64,000 bases of DNA, taken from contig JAEUVF010000008.1 of assembly GCA_016787265.1 (NCBI GenBank), positions 372,001-436,000 of the forward strand. Direction: 5' to 3'. The notes below the pieces were generated by a model. The model saw only the letters and a program-made list of their open reading frames with translations. It was not told where the DNA came from and did no database searches. Below are positions 1 to 8,876 of this stretch, in pieces; the stretch's first letter is position 1, and the number at the start of each line of letters is the position of its first letter. This stretch comes from Flavipsychrobacter sp. Lineage in GTDB: Bacteria > Bacteroidota > Bacteroidia > Chitinophagales > Chitinophagaceae. The position numbers were made by a program, and so were the translations under genes.

Positions 1-877
1 TTCGTTCAGTGATGTTTATAAAACTCCGATTGGCGGCCAATAGATTATATTCCGTATCTATACTCCAGATCATATCACTGGTGGTATTGATCAGTGCTAT
101 TTTATTACGCTCCTCTTCTTTTCGCTGAAGTTCCAGCTTCAGGCGATCTGTGATGTCATTTGAAAGCACAAGGGAAGCCAGATTGCCGTTGAATTCAATC
201 TGATGGGCAGTGACTTCAACATCAATTATATCACCATTCTTTTTAATGTGCTTCCACCTTCCTTTATGAACCAGGTTGTTTCCCTCCCTGATTTTTTGAA
301 TTTTTTTAAGGCGTTGGCGATCTGCTTCCGGACGAATATCATGTGCGGTCATCCGAAGAAATTCTTCGCGCGTATAACCGTAATGGCTGATTGCCTTTTC
401 ATTCACTTCCAGGAATTGCTTGGTATCCGGATCGATGATCCACATGGGAAGGGGATTGTGATGAAAAAGATTCCGGTACCACCGTTCTGATTGCTCCAGC
501 CTATACTCGTATTTGATCCTTTCGGTTACATCCCGTCCAATACAGAAAAGCGCCTGTGCCTGGTTGTTCCAGTTCATCGACCACCGGATGGTGATGAACT
601 GCCCGGTTTTGGAAATTACCTTATTGTCGAAGAAACTGACAGTCTGACCATTGATCGCCCTTGCCATCGCGGCAACGGTTGCCTGCTGATACTGCGGTTC
701 AATGAAGCCAAGGTAGGGTTTGCCCACCAGTTCGTCTGTTTCATATCCAAGAATTCTGGTTGCAGCATTACTGATATGAATAAACATACCATCCCGGTTC
801 ATTGTACAAATAATATCCGGGGATGCGTCCATGATCCGCTCATACTCTTTCAAAATGCCTGATTCAGCTTTGCTCAT
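1..877 (-). CDS. PAS-domain sensor protein, N-terminal part (truncated by window edge)
   Basis: The reading frame is open from an ATG at 877 to the window edge, about 292 residues, and continues outside. Reading the translation, a first PAS domain covers about residues 10-120 (ASPDIICTMNRDG to GRDVTERIKYEY), a second about 135-250 (LFHHNPLPMWIIDPDTKQF to SNDITDRLK), and a third starts near 268. Each is followed by a short charged linker typical of chained PAS sensors in Bacteroidota. There is no signal peptide or membrane segment in the visible part, so it is probably cytoplasmic. A histidine kinase core would be expected further on but is not visible. It is divergent from the NarL-type regulator at 1219, which may be its partner (inference). 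Confidence 0.85.
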   Translation of the reverse strand, partial: MSKAESGILKEYERIMDASPDIICTMNRDGMFIHISNAATRILGYETDELVGKPYLGFIEPQYQQATVAAMARAINGQTVSFFDNKVISKTGQFITIRWSMNWNNQAQALFCIGRDVTERIKYEYRLEQSERWYRNLFHHNPLPMWIIDPDTKQFLEVNEKAISHYGYTREEFLRMTAHDIRPEADRQRLKKIQKIREGNNLVHKGRWKHIKKNGDIIDVEVTAHQIEFNGNLASLVLSNDITDRLKLELQRKEEERNKIALINTTSDMIWSIDTEYNLLAANRSFINITER

Positions 878-1218
878 AGTTATAAGGTGATCAGAAGATC
901 AGTGAAAAAAAGGAAAAAACCAAAAGGGTACAAAATTTTCTCTTATGAGAAGTTTTCGCACCCCTGGCTCATTAACCTTAGATAAATTCTCCGCTACTAA
1001 CCAATCCTTAGCGTTAGGATTCTGCTTTCATAGATTTGGATTTTGGGTTTTTACGGTTTGGACGGTCTGGATTCTTCAGGGATATTGGATACAGATTATC
1101 AACGGGCCATTTGCTACACAAAGATGCATGAAAAGGAAGCCATCAAACAATAGATAAACTTGGCAATTCCTGTAGAAAAAATCTGACAATCATCCGGTAT
1201 TTTCATTAATTTGTATAT
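878..1218. other. Intergenic region between divergent sensor and regulator genes
   Basis: This 341-base, AT-rich stretch separates two divergent genes. A near-consensus Bacteroidota -7 element (TTAATTTG, one mismatch to TAnnTTTG) sits about 10 bases before the regulator start at 1219. A 70-codon plus-strand frame at 945-1157 has no recognisable features and I regard it as chance. No terminator, repeat or RNA gene was seen. Confidence 0.5.
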
Positions 1219-1860
1219 ATGAAACATTTTCTACTCATTGACGATCATGAAGTTGTGAGAACCGGTATAGGACATGTACTGGCTGAATTGTTTCGTCCCT
1301 GCACCATCCATGAAGCCAGTAATGAAGTTACTGCGCTTGAAAAATTGAAGGAACGGAGTTTCGACCTGATCATAATGGATGTATACATGCCGGGTTCCGA
1401 TACGTTTGGTATTATGGAATTTATTAAAGTGCGGTTTCCGGAAGCCAAAGTGCTGATTTTTTCCATGAGTGCTGAAAATATTTATGCCCCCCGTTTGATC
1501 AGGGCAGGTGCCAAAGGTTTTTTGTCAAAAAATACCGGAATCCAGGATCTCAAAAAAGCAGTGGAAACGCTGTTGAACAATAAAATGTACATAAGTTCAG
1601 AACTGGCACTTCAACTCGCAAGTGGTTTACAGCAGGAAGAACCTTCCAACCCATTTGATAAACTGAGCAGTAAAGAGTTTGAAATTGCCTCCCTTATGAT
1701 GGAAGGTAAATCCCTCACCGAAATCTCCATGATTTTGGGTACCAGCACTTCAACAGTGGGTACCCATAAATCAAGATTGTTTAAAAAACTGAATTGTAAT
1801 AACCTGCTGGAACTGGTTGAACTCGGAAAAGCCTACCAGGTTAACAGTAAACAGCATTAA
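1219..1860 (+). CDS. NarL/LuxR-family response regulator
   Basis: This 213-residue protein has a receiver domain (about 1-120) and a C-terminal LuxR-type helix-turn-helix (about 148-205). The receiver shows the acidic pair D8/D9, the phospho-acceptor D54 in IIMDVYMPG and K104 in FLSKN. The output domain reads KLSSKEFEIASLMMEGKS followed by a recognition helix with STSTVGTHKSRLFKKL. It should be a phosphorylation-dependent transcription regulator in the cytoplasm. The neighbouring divergent PAS sensor is a candidate partner, but its kinase part is not visible. The receptor gene downstream is convergent, with only 4 bases between the two stops. Confidence 0.93.
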   Translation: MKHFLLIDDHEVVRTGIGHVLAELFRPCTIHEASNEVTALEKLKERSFDLIIMDVYMPGSDTFGIMEFIKVRFPEAKVLIFSMSAENIYAPRLIRAGAKGFLSKNTGIQDLKKAVETLLNNKMYISSELALQLASGLQQEEPSNPFDKLSSKEFEIASLMMEGKSLTEISMILGTSTSTVGTHKSRLFKKLNCNNLLELVELGKAYQVNSKQH

Positions 1861-1864
1861 TTGC

Positions 1865-3829
1865 TTACCACTTCCATATCACTCCTGCAATCATATTAAA
1901 GCGCCTCGCATTGTATCCCGCAACATCAAAATATTCCTGATCGGTAATATTCCTGACATCTGCATACACTGCCAGATTTGGTAGTAGCTGGTATTTCGCA
2001 TACAGGTCGAGGTTATAATACTGTTTCAGGTCAATCAGTTCAGTACTGAACGTATTGTTGTTATAGAAAAGGTCCTGTCGTTTATCCACCCAGCGGTAAT
2101 GAATGCCAACATACAGTGTACTGGTTACCTGATAACCGCCATTAATATTGAAGCTATGCCTGGGGCGACGATAGAGGTTGAAATAACTGGTGTCTTTCCC
2201 ACCTGCAGAAGTGGTTTTCAACTCACCATTCACAAAGGTATAGTTGGCGCTGAGATTGATTTTATCTGCAGGCTTCCACCTTACTTCAAGTTCGATGCCA
2301 TTGTCTGATTGCCTGTCTCCATTCTGATACTGCCCGTAAGGAGGAACAGACAACGGAGCAAACAGGATGATGTCTTTTATTTTTCTATTGAAATAAGTTG
2401 CACGGGCAAAAAACCGATTTGAAGTTGCGTTATACTGAACTCCAAGCTCCTGTTGGGTAGACCGTTCCGGTTCAAGCGCAGTATTCCCATATTCGCTTGC
2501 AAGGTTGTAAACAGAAGGAGCCCGGAAGGCAGATCCTGCCGAGGCGAAAATTTTCAATTGTGCGATAGGGGAATAATAAGGATTCAGTGAATAAGTAAAC
2601 GCATCCCCAAAATCCTGGTGTTGGGTAAAGCGACCACCCAGTTCAATTCCAAACCGGTTGTTTTTGTGCAGGTGACCTGAAACATAAGCACTCATCATGC
2701 TGGCTTCCAGTGAATCCTTACTCAGGCTACTTCCGAAACCGCCAAAGTCGGTAACGATATCAGCCTGGTTACGCCGGTAATCAACACCTCCCAATAAACT
2801 GAACCAGGGTTGAATAGTACTATTCAGATAGGCTTCCGCAAAAAAAGAGTTGCCTTTGTAATTGCCACTGCTTGGATCGAAATCAGAAGGGCCAGCCGGA
2901 CTATTTACCGGATCTCTGTAATCACGATTGATCCGGTTATAATTACTGTGAACAACAAACTGTCCCTTTGGCAACTGCAGGATTGATTTAATGCCAATTA
3001 CCTGCTGCCGGTTATAGGCTGTTCTGTTTTTATCATCACTGAATGCGGCATCATCCAGATCGGTTTTGTAATCACTGTATTGGTAATAACCCTGCCATTT
3101 CCAGTTGGCAGAAGCCTGAAATCCGGCAGCCAAATTGAATAAGTTCTGCTGTTGTCCGTCTTTGTCAAAATTGCCGGCTCCTGAAGCATCCGTAGCAGAG
3201 GAAAATCCCCTGGACTGAAAGCGGTTGTATTGAGCACTGTAGTTGATTTTTCCAGTTTGTCCGCTTAGTCCAAGATTGGCTTTATAGGTATTAAAACTTC
3301 CGGCAGCAACCTGCCCGTTACCACCAATTTTTCGTTTACTCACATTCTTACGGGTAATGATATTGATTACTCCGGCAACAGCATCCGATCCATACAAGGT
3401 GGATTGGGCTCCTTTCAGAATCTCAACCCGTTCAATCTGATCCACGGCAAAATGATTGATATCAAACTCGATGGAAATGCCGGATGCATCTGTTACAGGC
3501 ATGCCATCAATGAGGATCAGGGTATTGGCGCTACCTGCTCCTCTCAGGTAGAGATTAGGAACAGTGCCCGGGTTGTTTTGAGAGCCGGACAGGAATAATC
3601 CGCTTTGTTCATTCAATACCTGTGCGAGGGACCGACCCGCGTTTTGTTCGAGGGTGGTACGATTGATTACCTGAACAATTTTAGCGGTACTGTTTTGTTT
3701 CTGCGTGATTTTGTTGGCTGTTACAATTACTTCTTCAAGTGGAGTAGAGCTGCTGTCTGTTGGGTTTTGCTGGCTCCAGAGCGGACTGCTGAATATTGCA
3801 GCAGTCACGACAATCAGGGTTCTTTTCAT
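1865..3829 (-). CDS. btuB: TonB-dependent outer-membrane cobalamin receptor (BtuB-like)
   Basis: This outer-membrane receptor should take up corrinoids with energy from TonB/ExbBD. I place the start at 3829 (MKRTLIVVTAAIFSSPLWSQ, 654 residues), because it gives a good signal peptide and because the frame further upstream runs into a cobalamin riboswitch. The mature N-terminus carries a TonB-box-like LEEVIVTANK. A plug domain (about 50-160) contains YLRGAGSANTLILIDGMPV and VEILKGAQSTLYGSDAVAG, and a beta-barrel ends in an aromatic residue (VIWKW). The substrate call rests mainly on the riboswitch, with the BtuB-like plug as support. No other cobalamin transport or synthesis gene is in the window. 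Confidence 0.9.
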   Translation of the reverse strand: MKRTLIVVTAAIFSSPLWSQQNPTDSSSTPLEEVIVTANKITQKQNSTAKIVQVINRTTLEQNAGRSLAQVLNEQSGLFLSGSQNNPGTVPNLYLRGAGSANTLILIDGMPVTDASGISIEFDINHFAVDQIERVEILKGAQSTLYGSDAVAGVINIITRKNVSKRKIGGNGQVAAGSFNTYKANLGLSGQTGKINYSAQYNRFQSRGFSSATDASGAGNFDKDGQQQNLFNLAAGFQASANWKWQGYYQYSDYKTDLDDAAFSDDKNRTAYNRQQVIGIKSILQLPKGQFVVHSNYNRINRDYRDPVNSPAGPSDFDPSSGNYKGNSFFAEAYLNSTIQPWFSLLGGVDYRRNQADIVTDFGGFGSSLSKDSLEASMMSAYVSGHLHKNNRFGIELGGRFTQHQDFGDAFTYSLNPYYSPIAQLKIFASAGSAFRAPSVYNLASEYGNTALEPERSTQQELGVQYNATSNRFFARATYFNRKIKDIILFAPLSVPPYGQYQNGDRQSDNGIELEVRWKPADKINLSANYTFVNGELKTTSAGGKDTSYFNLYRRPRHSFNINGGYQVTSTLYVGIHYRWVDKRQDLFYNNNTFSTELIDLKQYYNLDLYAKYQLLPNLAVYADVRNITDQEYFDVAGYNARRFNMIAGVIWKW

Positions 3830-3937
3830 GTTGGTGAAAAAGATTAACGTGACTGCTTCCGGAAAAGGATGGTAGAAATATAAACGACCTGGTAACCGGC
3901 CTTTTATACCCCTGCTTTTCTCCCGAAAGCGGAATAT

Positions 3938-4140
3938 GGTTTCCTGTAAGCGGCAGGTCTTCTGGCTCGTTTTCTTCAAACCCCCTTCCCGTTTGCCAAA
4001 ATTTTTGTGAAGGCGAACAGTGGTTATGGATCTGCAGCAGGATACAATGATCCTGAAAACATTACAGCTACGGGGATAGCGCCGGGATCAACCGGACTTC
4101 CCTTTTAATCCTGTTAACAGTTGATTTGTTAACAGGAACC
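3938..4140 (-). promoter_or_regulatory. Cobalamin (B12) riboswitch in the leader of the BtuB-like gene
   Basis: Read on the minus strand, the leader contains the conserved AAAAGGGAAGTCCGGTTGAT segment, then CGGCGCTATCCCCGTAGCTG, a CCACTG element, and a B12 box GAGCCAGAAGACCTGCC (complement of about 3952-3968). The ends can pair as P1: GGTTCCTGT at the 5' end (complement of 4132-4140) with ACAGGAAACC at the 3' end (complement of 3938-3947), with one bulge. In this family, adenosyl- or other cobalamin binding lowers expression of the gene below. The aptamer ends about 110 bases before the receptor start. I saw no clear intrinsic terminator in that gap, so control of translation initiation is the likelier mode (inference). 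Confidence 0.92.
4110..4136. repeat. Perfect 10-bp inverted repeat at the 5' end of the riboswitch
   Basis: CCTGTTAACA and TGTTAACAGG flank a 7-base loop. On the minus strand the first-transcribed arm contains the same bases that would form the 5' side of riboswitch stem P1, so the local hairpin and P1 exclude each other. Confidence 0.8.
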
Positions 4141-4168
4141 GATTACGGCGCGAATATAATCATTTTCA

Positions 4169-6196
4169 TTACTGGAGCCGAAGGCCGGCAAAATAGTTTC
4201 GTCCTGCAGCGGCATTGAAATAGCGGCCTCCTATCGCATTTATATCATTACCCAGACTATAACGTTGATTCAGTAAATTATCAGCCCCTGCAAAAATGCT
4301 GAGGCGCTTAAAAATGCGGGATTCCAGCCTGGAACCTACTAATTGATAGGCATTTGCCTTAGCGGTGTTGGCATCATTCAGCCATATCGGATCTACATAC
4401 TGGTACGTAATATGAAGTTGCAGCATCAGCAGGTACAAATCCAATCCGGCTGCCACGGTTTGCCTGGCGATACCCGGAATACGCTTTCCGCTGAAATCCT
4501 GTTCCACCTGACGAAAATCCTTATAGGTAAAAGGATGGAAGGTATAACTGATCCAGGGCTGCCACCGGAAACCAAACGGATGTTTGAGTGCCTGGTAACG
4601 GGAAGCAATTTCAATACCCCATTGCCTGGTACTGCCTGCGTTGGTGAAAAAGTCAGCACCGGCTGCATCTCTTCTCTGCACGATGGCATCATTTAACCGG
4701 AAGTGGAAAATATTTGCGTCTAACCATAAACGTTGCTTTGCAAATCTGCCACGAATCCCCAGTTCATAATTCCATCCGCCTTCTGCTTTTAAGGAAGTAT
4801 TGATTACACTGGTTGATGGCAAAAGTTCTGAACTTGTGGGAGGGGAGAAGCCCCTGGATACCAGCCCGTAAACCAAAAATCCAGGAAGTTTTCTTGAGAT
4901 AGAAATACGCGGTGCCCATTCTGCCTGTTGGCCCGTGCTGAACCTATAATTAGGTACCACCGATTCGCGTATAATGCGGATTGTATTATTATTCCAGCTT
5001 AACCCGGCAGTGATTTCCCAGTTAGCATCCGGCTTCCATTGCGCCTGCCCAAAGACCAGGGCGTTACCAGGTGTAAGAGCATCAGAAGTTTGCAGGGTAT
5101 CCTGTTCTCCGCCACGGTTACCGAAAACGTTGATCTGGTAATATCCTTTTTGCCATTCTGCTCCTGCAGTGAGTGAAATTGTTCCACTGGATAACGGTGC
5201 CGTATAACCGATTAGCGCACGGGTTCCAAAGGATGGCTCTGACCTTCTTTCAAAGTTTCGGATAGCCGGGTTAGTAATCCTGTTATACATTCCATATACA
5301 GTTGCTTCCATTCGAAGCCTTTTGCCTGGTATATATTGCTGGTAAAAGCCGCCATAAAAGGATTGCTGATTAAATGCCGCTTTTGCAGCTTCAGCTGACG
5401 GAAACGGGCCGCCTGCAGGTCGGGCTTGTTTGGGATTGGCATTGTATTGCGCAAGAGTAAGCCCTCCCGGTGTTTCATATTGCAGGTCACTGTAGAGTAT
5501 CAGCGTTCCGATGTTGTATTTATCCGAAACCTGCCGTTTGTTTTGCCAGCTTAGAAAATTTCTGCGGAGTGCACTTTGATTGCGGTACCCCTGTGATTGC
5601 TGGTGATGTAATTGTATCCGGTTGAAATTTTGTTCGTTTCCGGTTAGCAACTGGCCATCCATTTGGAAAAGACCATAACTGCCTCCCATAACCGTCAGAC
5701 GCAGGGGCGATTTGTTTGCTGCAGGCCTTGAACCGGATGCCAGTAATGCACCTCCCGAACCTGAACCATAAAGGGAAGCTGCAGGCCCTTTCAGTATTTC
5801 CATCTGCCCGATGGCAGTTGGAGCAAAAAGATTCAGGTAGGTGTTTCCTCCCGGATCAGTTATTGGAAATTGTTCATAATAAAAACGCACATTTCGTACA
5901 CCAAACGGGGAGCGCAGGGAACTACCACGTATGGCTATACGATAACTGCCAGGGGAACGCTCCTCCATTCTTACACCTGGAATTGTATTCAGGGCAGGTA
6001 CTGAACTTGCCGGAGAAAAACGGTTCCATTCAGCCGTTCCGGCTATCGCTACTGCTGCCGGTACAGTTGCAAGTGGTGACCTTTGCACGAATCCCTGAAC
6101 AATAACAGAATCCAGTTGACGGTTGGGCAGGGTATCCGTAATTGGGGAGGCTGGGAACTGGATTCCGGTAACGGCGAAAACAAATAAGAGGTTCAT
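4169..6196 (-). CDS. TonB-dependent outer-membrane receptor
   Basis: This 675-residue protein has an N-terminal signal-like segment (MNLLFVFAVTGIQFPAS), a TonB-box-like QLDSVIVQGF, a plug domain (about 30-150, with RIAIRGSSLRSPFGVRNVRF and MEILKGPAASLYGSGSGGAL) and a long barrel ending in YFAGLRLQ. The lack of an N-terminal carboxypeptidase-like domain and the plug style resemble FecA/siderophore-type receptors rather than SusC. The substrate cannot be told from the sequence. It is divergent from the permease at 6252 with 55 bases between starts. Its stop lies 28 bases before the riboswitch, so the two receptor genes could be partly co-transcribed. Confidence 0.88.
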   Translation of the reverse strand: MNLLFVFAVTGIQFPASPITDTLPNRQLDSVIVQGFVQRSPLATVPAAVAIAGTAEWNRFSPASSVPALNTIPGVRMEERSPGSYRIAIRGSSLRSPFGVRNVRFYYEQFPITDPGGNTYLNLFAPTAIGQMEILKGPAASLYGSGSGGALLASGSRPAANKSPLRLTVMGGSYGLFQMDGQLLTGNEQNFNRIQLHHQQSQGYRNQSALRRNFLSWQNKRQVSDKYNIGTLILYSDLQYETPGGLTLAQYNANPKQARPAGGPFPSAEAAKAAFNQQSFYGGFYQQYIPGKRLRMEATVYGMYNRITNPAIRNFERRSEPSFGTRALIGYTAPLSSGTISLTAGAEWQKGYYQINVFGNRGGEQDTLQTSDALTPGNALVFGQAQWKPDANWEITAGLSWNNNTIRIIRESVVPNYRFSTGQQAEWAPRISISRKLPGFLVYGLVSRGFSPPTSSELLPSTSVINTSLKAEGGWNYELGIRGRFAKQRLWLDANIFHFRLNDAIVQRRDAAGADFFTNAGSTRQWGIEIASRYQALKHPFGFRWQPWISYTFHPFTYKDFRQVEQDFSGKRIPGIARQTVAAGLDLYLLMLQLHITYQYVDPIWLNDANTAKANAYQLVGSRLESRIFKRLSIFAGADNLLNQRYSLGNDINAIGGRYFNAAAGRNYFAGLRLQ

Positions 6197-6251
6197 TTTT
6201 TATTTGCAGGCTTGGCTTTTGGAATTATATTGGGTAAAGATCGGAACTAAC

Positions 6252-7622
6252 ATGCAAAACAATTCAGGCAAATCCAATCAGTTGAGATTGTTTGATCTTA
6301 CCATGATTGTTGTTGGGCTCGTAATCGGTATGGGAATATTCAGAACCGCAACCGATGCAGCCAGTGCCTCACTTACCCCCACTATCTATTTTACCGCCTG
6401 GGTTGCCGGAGGCATCATCGCATTATGTGGCGCGCTTACCTATGCGGAGATCGGTTCAAGGTATCCTGTTACGGGTGGGTACTATAAAATTTTTGCAGCC
6501 TGTTATCATCCATCCGTTGCCTTCGCGATCAATTGCATTATTCTTATATCAAATGCAGCTTCTTTGTCGGGTGTTGCTTTAATAGGCAGCGAATACCTGT
6601 CGCAGTTGATTTTTGAGGAGCCTTCTTCTGATCTGGTGAAATCCCTGATTGCCATGTCGGCTATCGTGGTATTTTATTTTGTAAACCTGGCCGGACTTCG
6701 GATGAGTTCCCAAACACAGAATGTGCTGATGCTGATCAAAATCCTGATGGTTTTGGTGCTCATAAGCGCACTTTTTTTTCCCGGAGCCGATCCCTCTTCC
6801 ATTCCTCCTTCTTCCCTTCCTCCCTCTTCCAATTCCCCGTCTTCCATACCCCCCTCCTCCCTTATCTACTCCTTCGGCATAGCCCTGATTGCTGTTTCTT
6901 TCACTTATGGCGGATACCAGCAAACCATCAATTTTGGCGAGGAAGTAAAAGATGCCCGCAAAAACCTGCCAAGAGGAATTGTGATCGGAATCCTGATGAT
7001 CATTGGCCTCTATCTGCTTGTGCAGATGGCCTATGTGCATATTATTGGCTTTGAAGCACTGAAGTCTACAAGAGGCATCGCGGCAGTAGTGGCAGAAAAA
7101 ATGTTTGGACCAACCGGCAAAACAATCTTTACGCTCCTGCTATTCCTGGCAGTGCTGGCCTATGTAAATGTATTGCTGTTAAGTAATCCCAGGGTGATGT
7201 ATGCTATGAGTAAGGATGGTATCCTTCCTTCCATGTTTGCCAAAACCGATGAAAAGCGTGGAGTGCTTACCGTTAGCCTCACCGTATTTGCAGCCATCTG
7301 CATTGTCGTTCTGTTTTTCGCCAACACATTTGAAAAGATTCTGGGCTTTACGATATTCCTTGATTCAATTGGGATGGCAACCTCCGCTGCAACTATTTTT
7401 ATCCTGCGCAAACGAACCAGGCACCTGGATGGTACCGGAATTTATACGATGAAGTGGTATCCGGTATTACCTCTTATTTTTATGATTGCTTATACCTTTG
7501 TAGGAATCAGTATTGCTATTAACACACCTGCACTTGCCTTAACCGGACTGGCGGTATTTGCTGTCTTCCTGGGAATTTATTTCCTGGTAGTCCGGAACAA
7601 CAAGGGCCTAAAACAAAGTTGA
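6252..7622 (+). CDS. APC-superfamily amino acid permease
   Basis: I choose the ATG at 6252 (456 residues), which leads directly into the conserved first helix LTMIVVGLVIGMGIFRTATD. The frame open further upstream overlaps the divergent receptor. About 12 hydrophobic segments follow, with the TM6-like IALIAVSFTYGGYQQTINFGEE characteristic of amino acid/polyamine permeases. Between about residues 181 and 205 there is an unusual low-complexity PSSIP-type stretch encoded by a tandem 15-bp DNA repeat. The stop is 1 base before the next ATG, so it is almost certainly translated together with the trans-sulfuration-type enzyme. A sulfur amino acid substrate is plausible but is inference. Confidence 0.9.
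   Translation: MQNNSGKSNQLRLFDLTMIVVGLVIGMGIFRTATDAASASLTPTIYFTAWVAGGIIALCGALTYAEIGSRYPVTGGYYKIFAACYHPSVAFAINCIILISNAASLSGVALIGSEYLSQLIFEEPSSDLVKSLIAMSAIVVFYFVNLAGLRMSSQTQNVLMLIKILMVLVLISALFFPGADPSSIPPSSLPPSSNSPSSIPPSSLIYSFGIALIAVSFTYGGYQQTINFGEEVKDARKNLPRGIVIGILMIIGLYLLVQMAYVHIIGFEALKSTRGIAAVVAEKMFGPTGKTIFTLLLFLAVLAYVNVLLLSNPRVMYAMSKDGILPSMFAKTDEKRGVLTVSLTVFAAICIVVLFFANTFEKILGFTIFLDSIGMATSAATIFILRKRTRHLDGTGIYTMKWYPVLPLIFMIAYTFVGISIAINTPALALTGLAVFAVFLGIYFLVVRNNKGLKQS
6792..6866 (+). repeat. Five tandem 15-bp pyrimidine units inside the permease gene
   Basis: The units are CCCTCTTCCATTCCT, CCTTCTTCCCTTCCT, CCCTCTTCCAATTCC, CCGTCTTCCATACCC and CCCTCCTCCCTTATC. Because 15 is a multiple of three they translate to a near-repeat of PSSIP. 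The reverse complement (GGAAGAGGG) is the same motif as the arrays after hemD and gldN. Confidence 0.9.
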
Positions 7623-7623
7623 G

Positions 7624-8793
7624 ATGGATCTGTCTTATATCATAAATGAATTGGGAGAAGAAAGAGAACAGTATTTCAATGCGATGGCGCCTCCGATTAT
7701 GCAAACCAGCAATTTTGTTTTTCGGAAGGTGGATGATTTATCGGCTGCATTTGCTGATGAAATGGGGGGATACCTCTATAGCAGAGGGCTTAATCCGACA
7801 GTTGATATTCTTCGAAAGAAACTTGCAGCGCTGGATGGAGCGGAAGACTGCCTGGTTCTCAACAGTGGTGCGGCTGCCATCTTTGCTGCTGTATTTGCCA
7901 ATGTGAAAGCGGGTGATCATATTGTTTCAGTTCGCAAACCCTATACCTGGGCGGAGAAATTATTTTCGGTTATACTTCCCCGTTTTCAGGTGGAAACTAC
8001 CTATGTAGATGGCGGATCAGTGGAACAATATGCCGATGCACTTCGACCCAATACGCGGCTTATTTACCTGGAATCACCCAATAGCTGGACTTATTCCATC
8101 CAGGATCTTAAAGGCATAGCAGCGCTTGCCAGGTCAAGGGGGATAGTCACCATTGTGGACAACAGTTATTGCACGCCCCTGTATCAGCGGCCGGTGGAAT
8201 TTGGGATCGATTTGTCAATTCAATCGGCCACCAAATACATAGGCGGGCATTCCGATACGGTAGCAGGAGTGATCAGCGGTTCTGCAGCCATGATCCGTAA
8301 AATCTTTGATTCCGAATACCTGACCGTTGGCAGCGGAATTCAGCCATTTAATGCATGGTTACTGATCAGGGGACTAAGAACCCTGCCGATGCGGCTTAAA
8401 CAGGTTACTGAAACTACCCAACTGGTGCTGACCTACCTTAAGCAGCATCCGAAAGTGGAAGCCTGTCTTTTCCCATTGGATCCTGAATTTCCGGACTATG
8501 AACTGGCTAAAAAACAGATGAGTGGTGCTTGCGGGCTGCTCACTTTTGTTTACAGGACGGAATCCCGGCAGGAAATCATCCGGTTTTGTGAAGCACTCCG
8601 GCACATATTCATGGCAGTGAGCTGGGGTGGTCATGAAAGCCTGATCATTCCGCGATGTGCAGGAATACTGCCAGAACATTTTCACCCGGCTAAAAAAGAG
8701 CACCGGATGCTTCGGTTATATATTGGACAGGAATCAGCTGATTACCTCATTGCTGATCTGGATCAGGCCTTTCTTTCCGCTTATGGCGGTTGA
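7624..8793 (+). CDS. PLP-dependent trans-sulfuration enzyme (Cys/Met metabolism family)
   Basis: The 389-residue protein has the fold-I features of cystathionine gamma-synthase, beta/gamma-lyases and methionine gamma-lyase. These are YSRGLNPT (about 52-59), LNSGAAAIFA in the phosphate-binding turn, IVDNS with D179, and the Schiff-base lysine K204 in SATKYIGGHSD. It should be cytosolic and act on a sulfur amino acid. Sequence reading does not separate synthase from lyase. It directly follows the permease gene, which suggests uptake and breakdown of one substrate. Confidence 0.9.
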   Translation: MDLSYIINELGEEREQYFNAMAPPIMQTSNFVFRKVDDLSAAFADEMGGYLYSRGLNPTVDILRKKLAALDGAEDCLVLNSGAAAIFAAVFANVKAGDHIVSVRKPYTWAEKLFSVILPRFQVETTYVDGGSVEQYADALRPNTRLIYLESPNSWTYSIQDLKGIAALARSRGIVTIVDNSYCTPLYQRPVEFGIDLSIQSATKYIGGHSDTVAGVISGSAAMIRKIFDSEYLTVGSGIQPFNAWLLIRGLRTLPMRLKQVTETTQLVLTYLKQHPKVEACLFPLDPEFPDYELAKKQMSGACGLLTFVYRTESRQEIIRFCEALRHIFMAVSWGGHESLIIPRCAGILPEHFHPAKKEHRMLRLYIGQESADYLIADLDQAFLSAYGG

Positions 8794-8876
8794 TGGGGAG
8801 TTTTTTCACGATAATTATATGACCGGTCAGTAGGTTGCCGTTGAATTCTTTATTTTTAACCCCTTAACCAATTTGC

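Noticed and set aside
945..1157. 70-codon plus-strand open frame between the sensor and regulator genes
   Set aside because: No signal, domain or composition typical of a protein, and no promoter placed for it.
3830..3979. 50-residue N-terminal extension of the BtuB-like receptor
   Set aside because: It would be encoded inside the riboswitch, and the internal ATG at 3829 gives a proper signal peptide.
1865..6196. The two adjacent TonB receptors as a duplicated pair
   Set aside because: Their plug and barrel sequences differ clearly and only one has a riboswitch.
6579..7040. 153-codon minus-strand frame inside the permease gene
   Set aside because: It is a shadow of the permease; its glycine/arginine-rich part is only the complement of the pyrimidine repeat.
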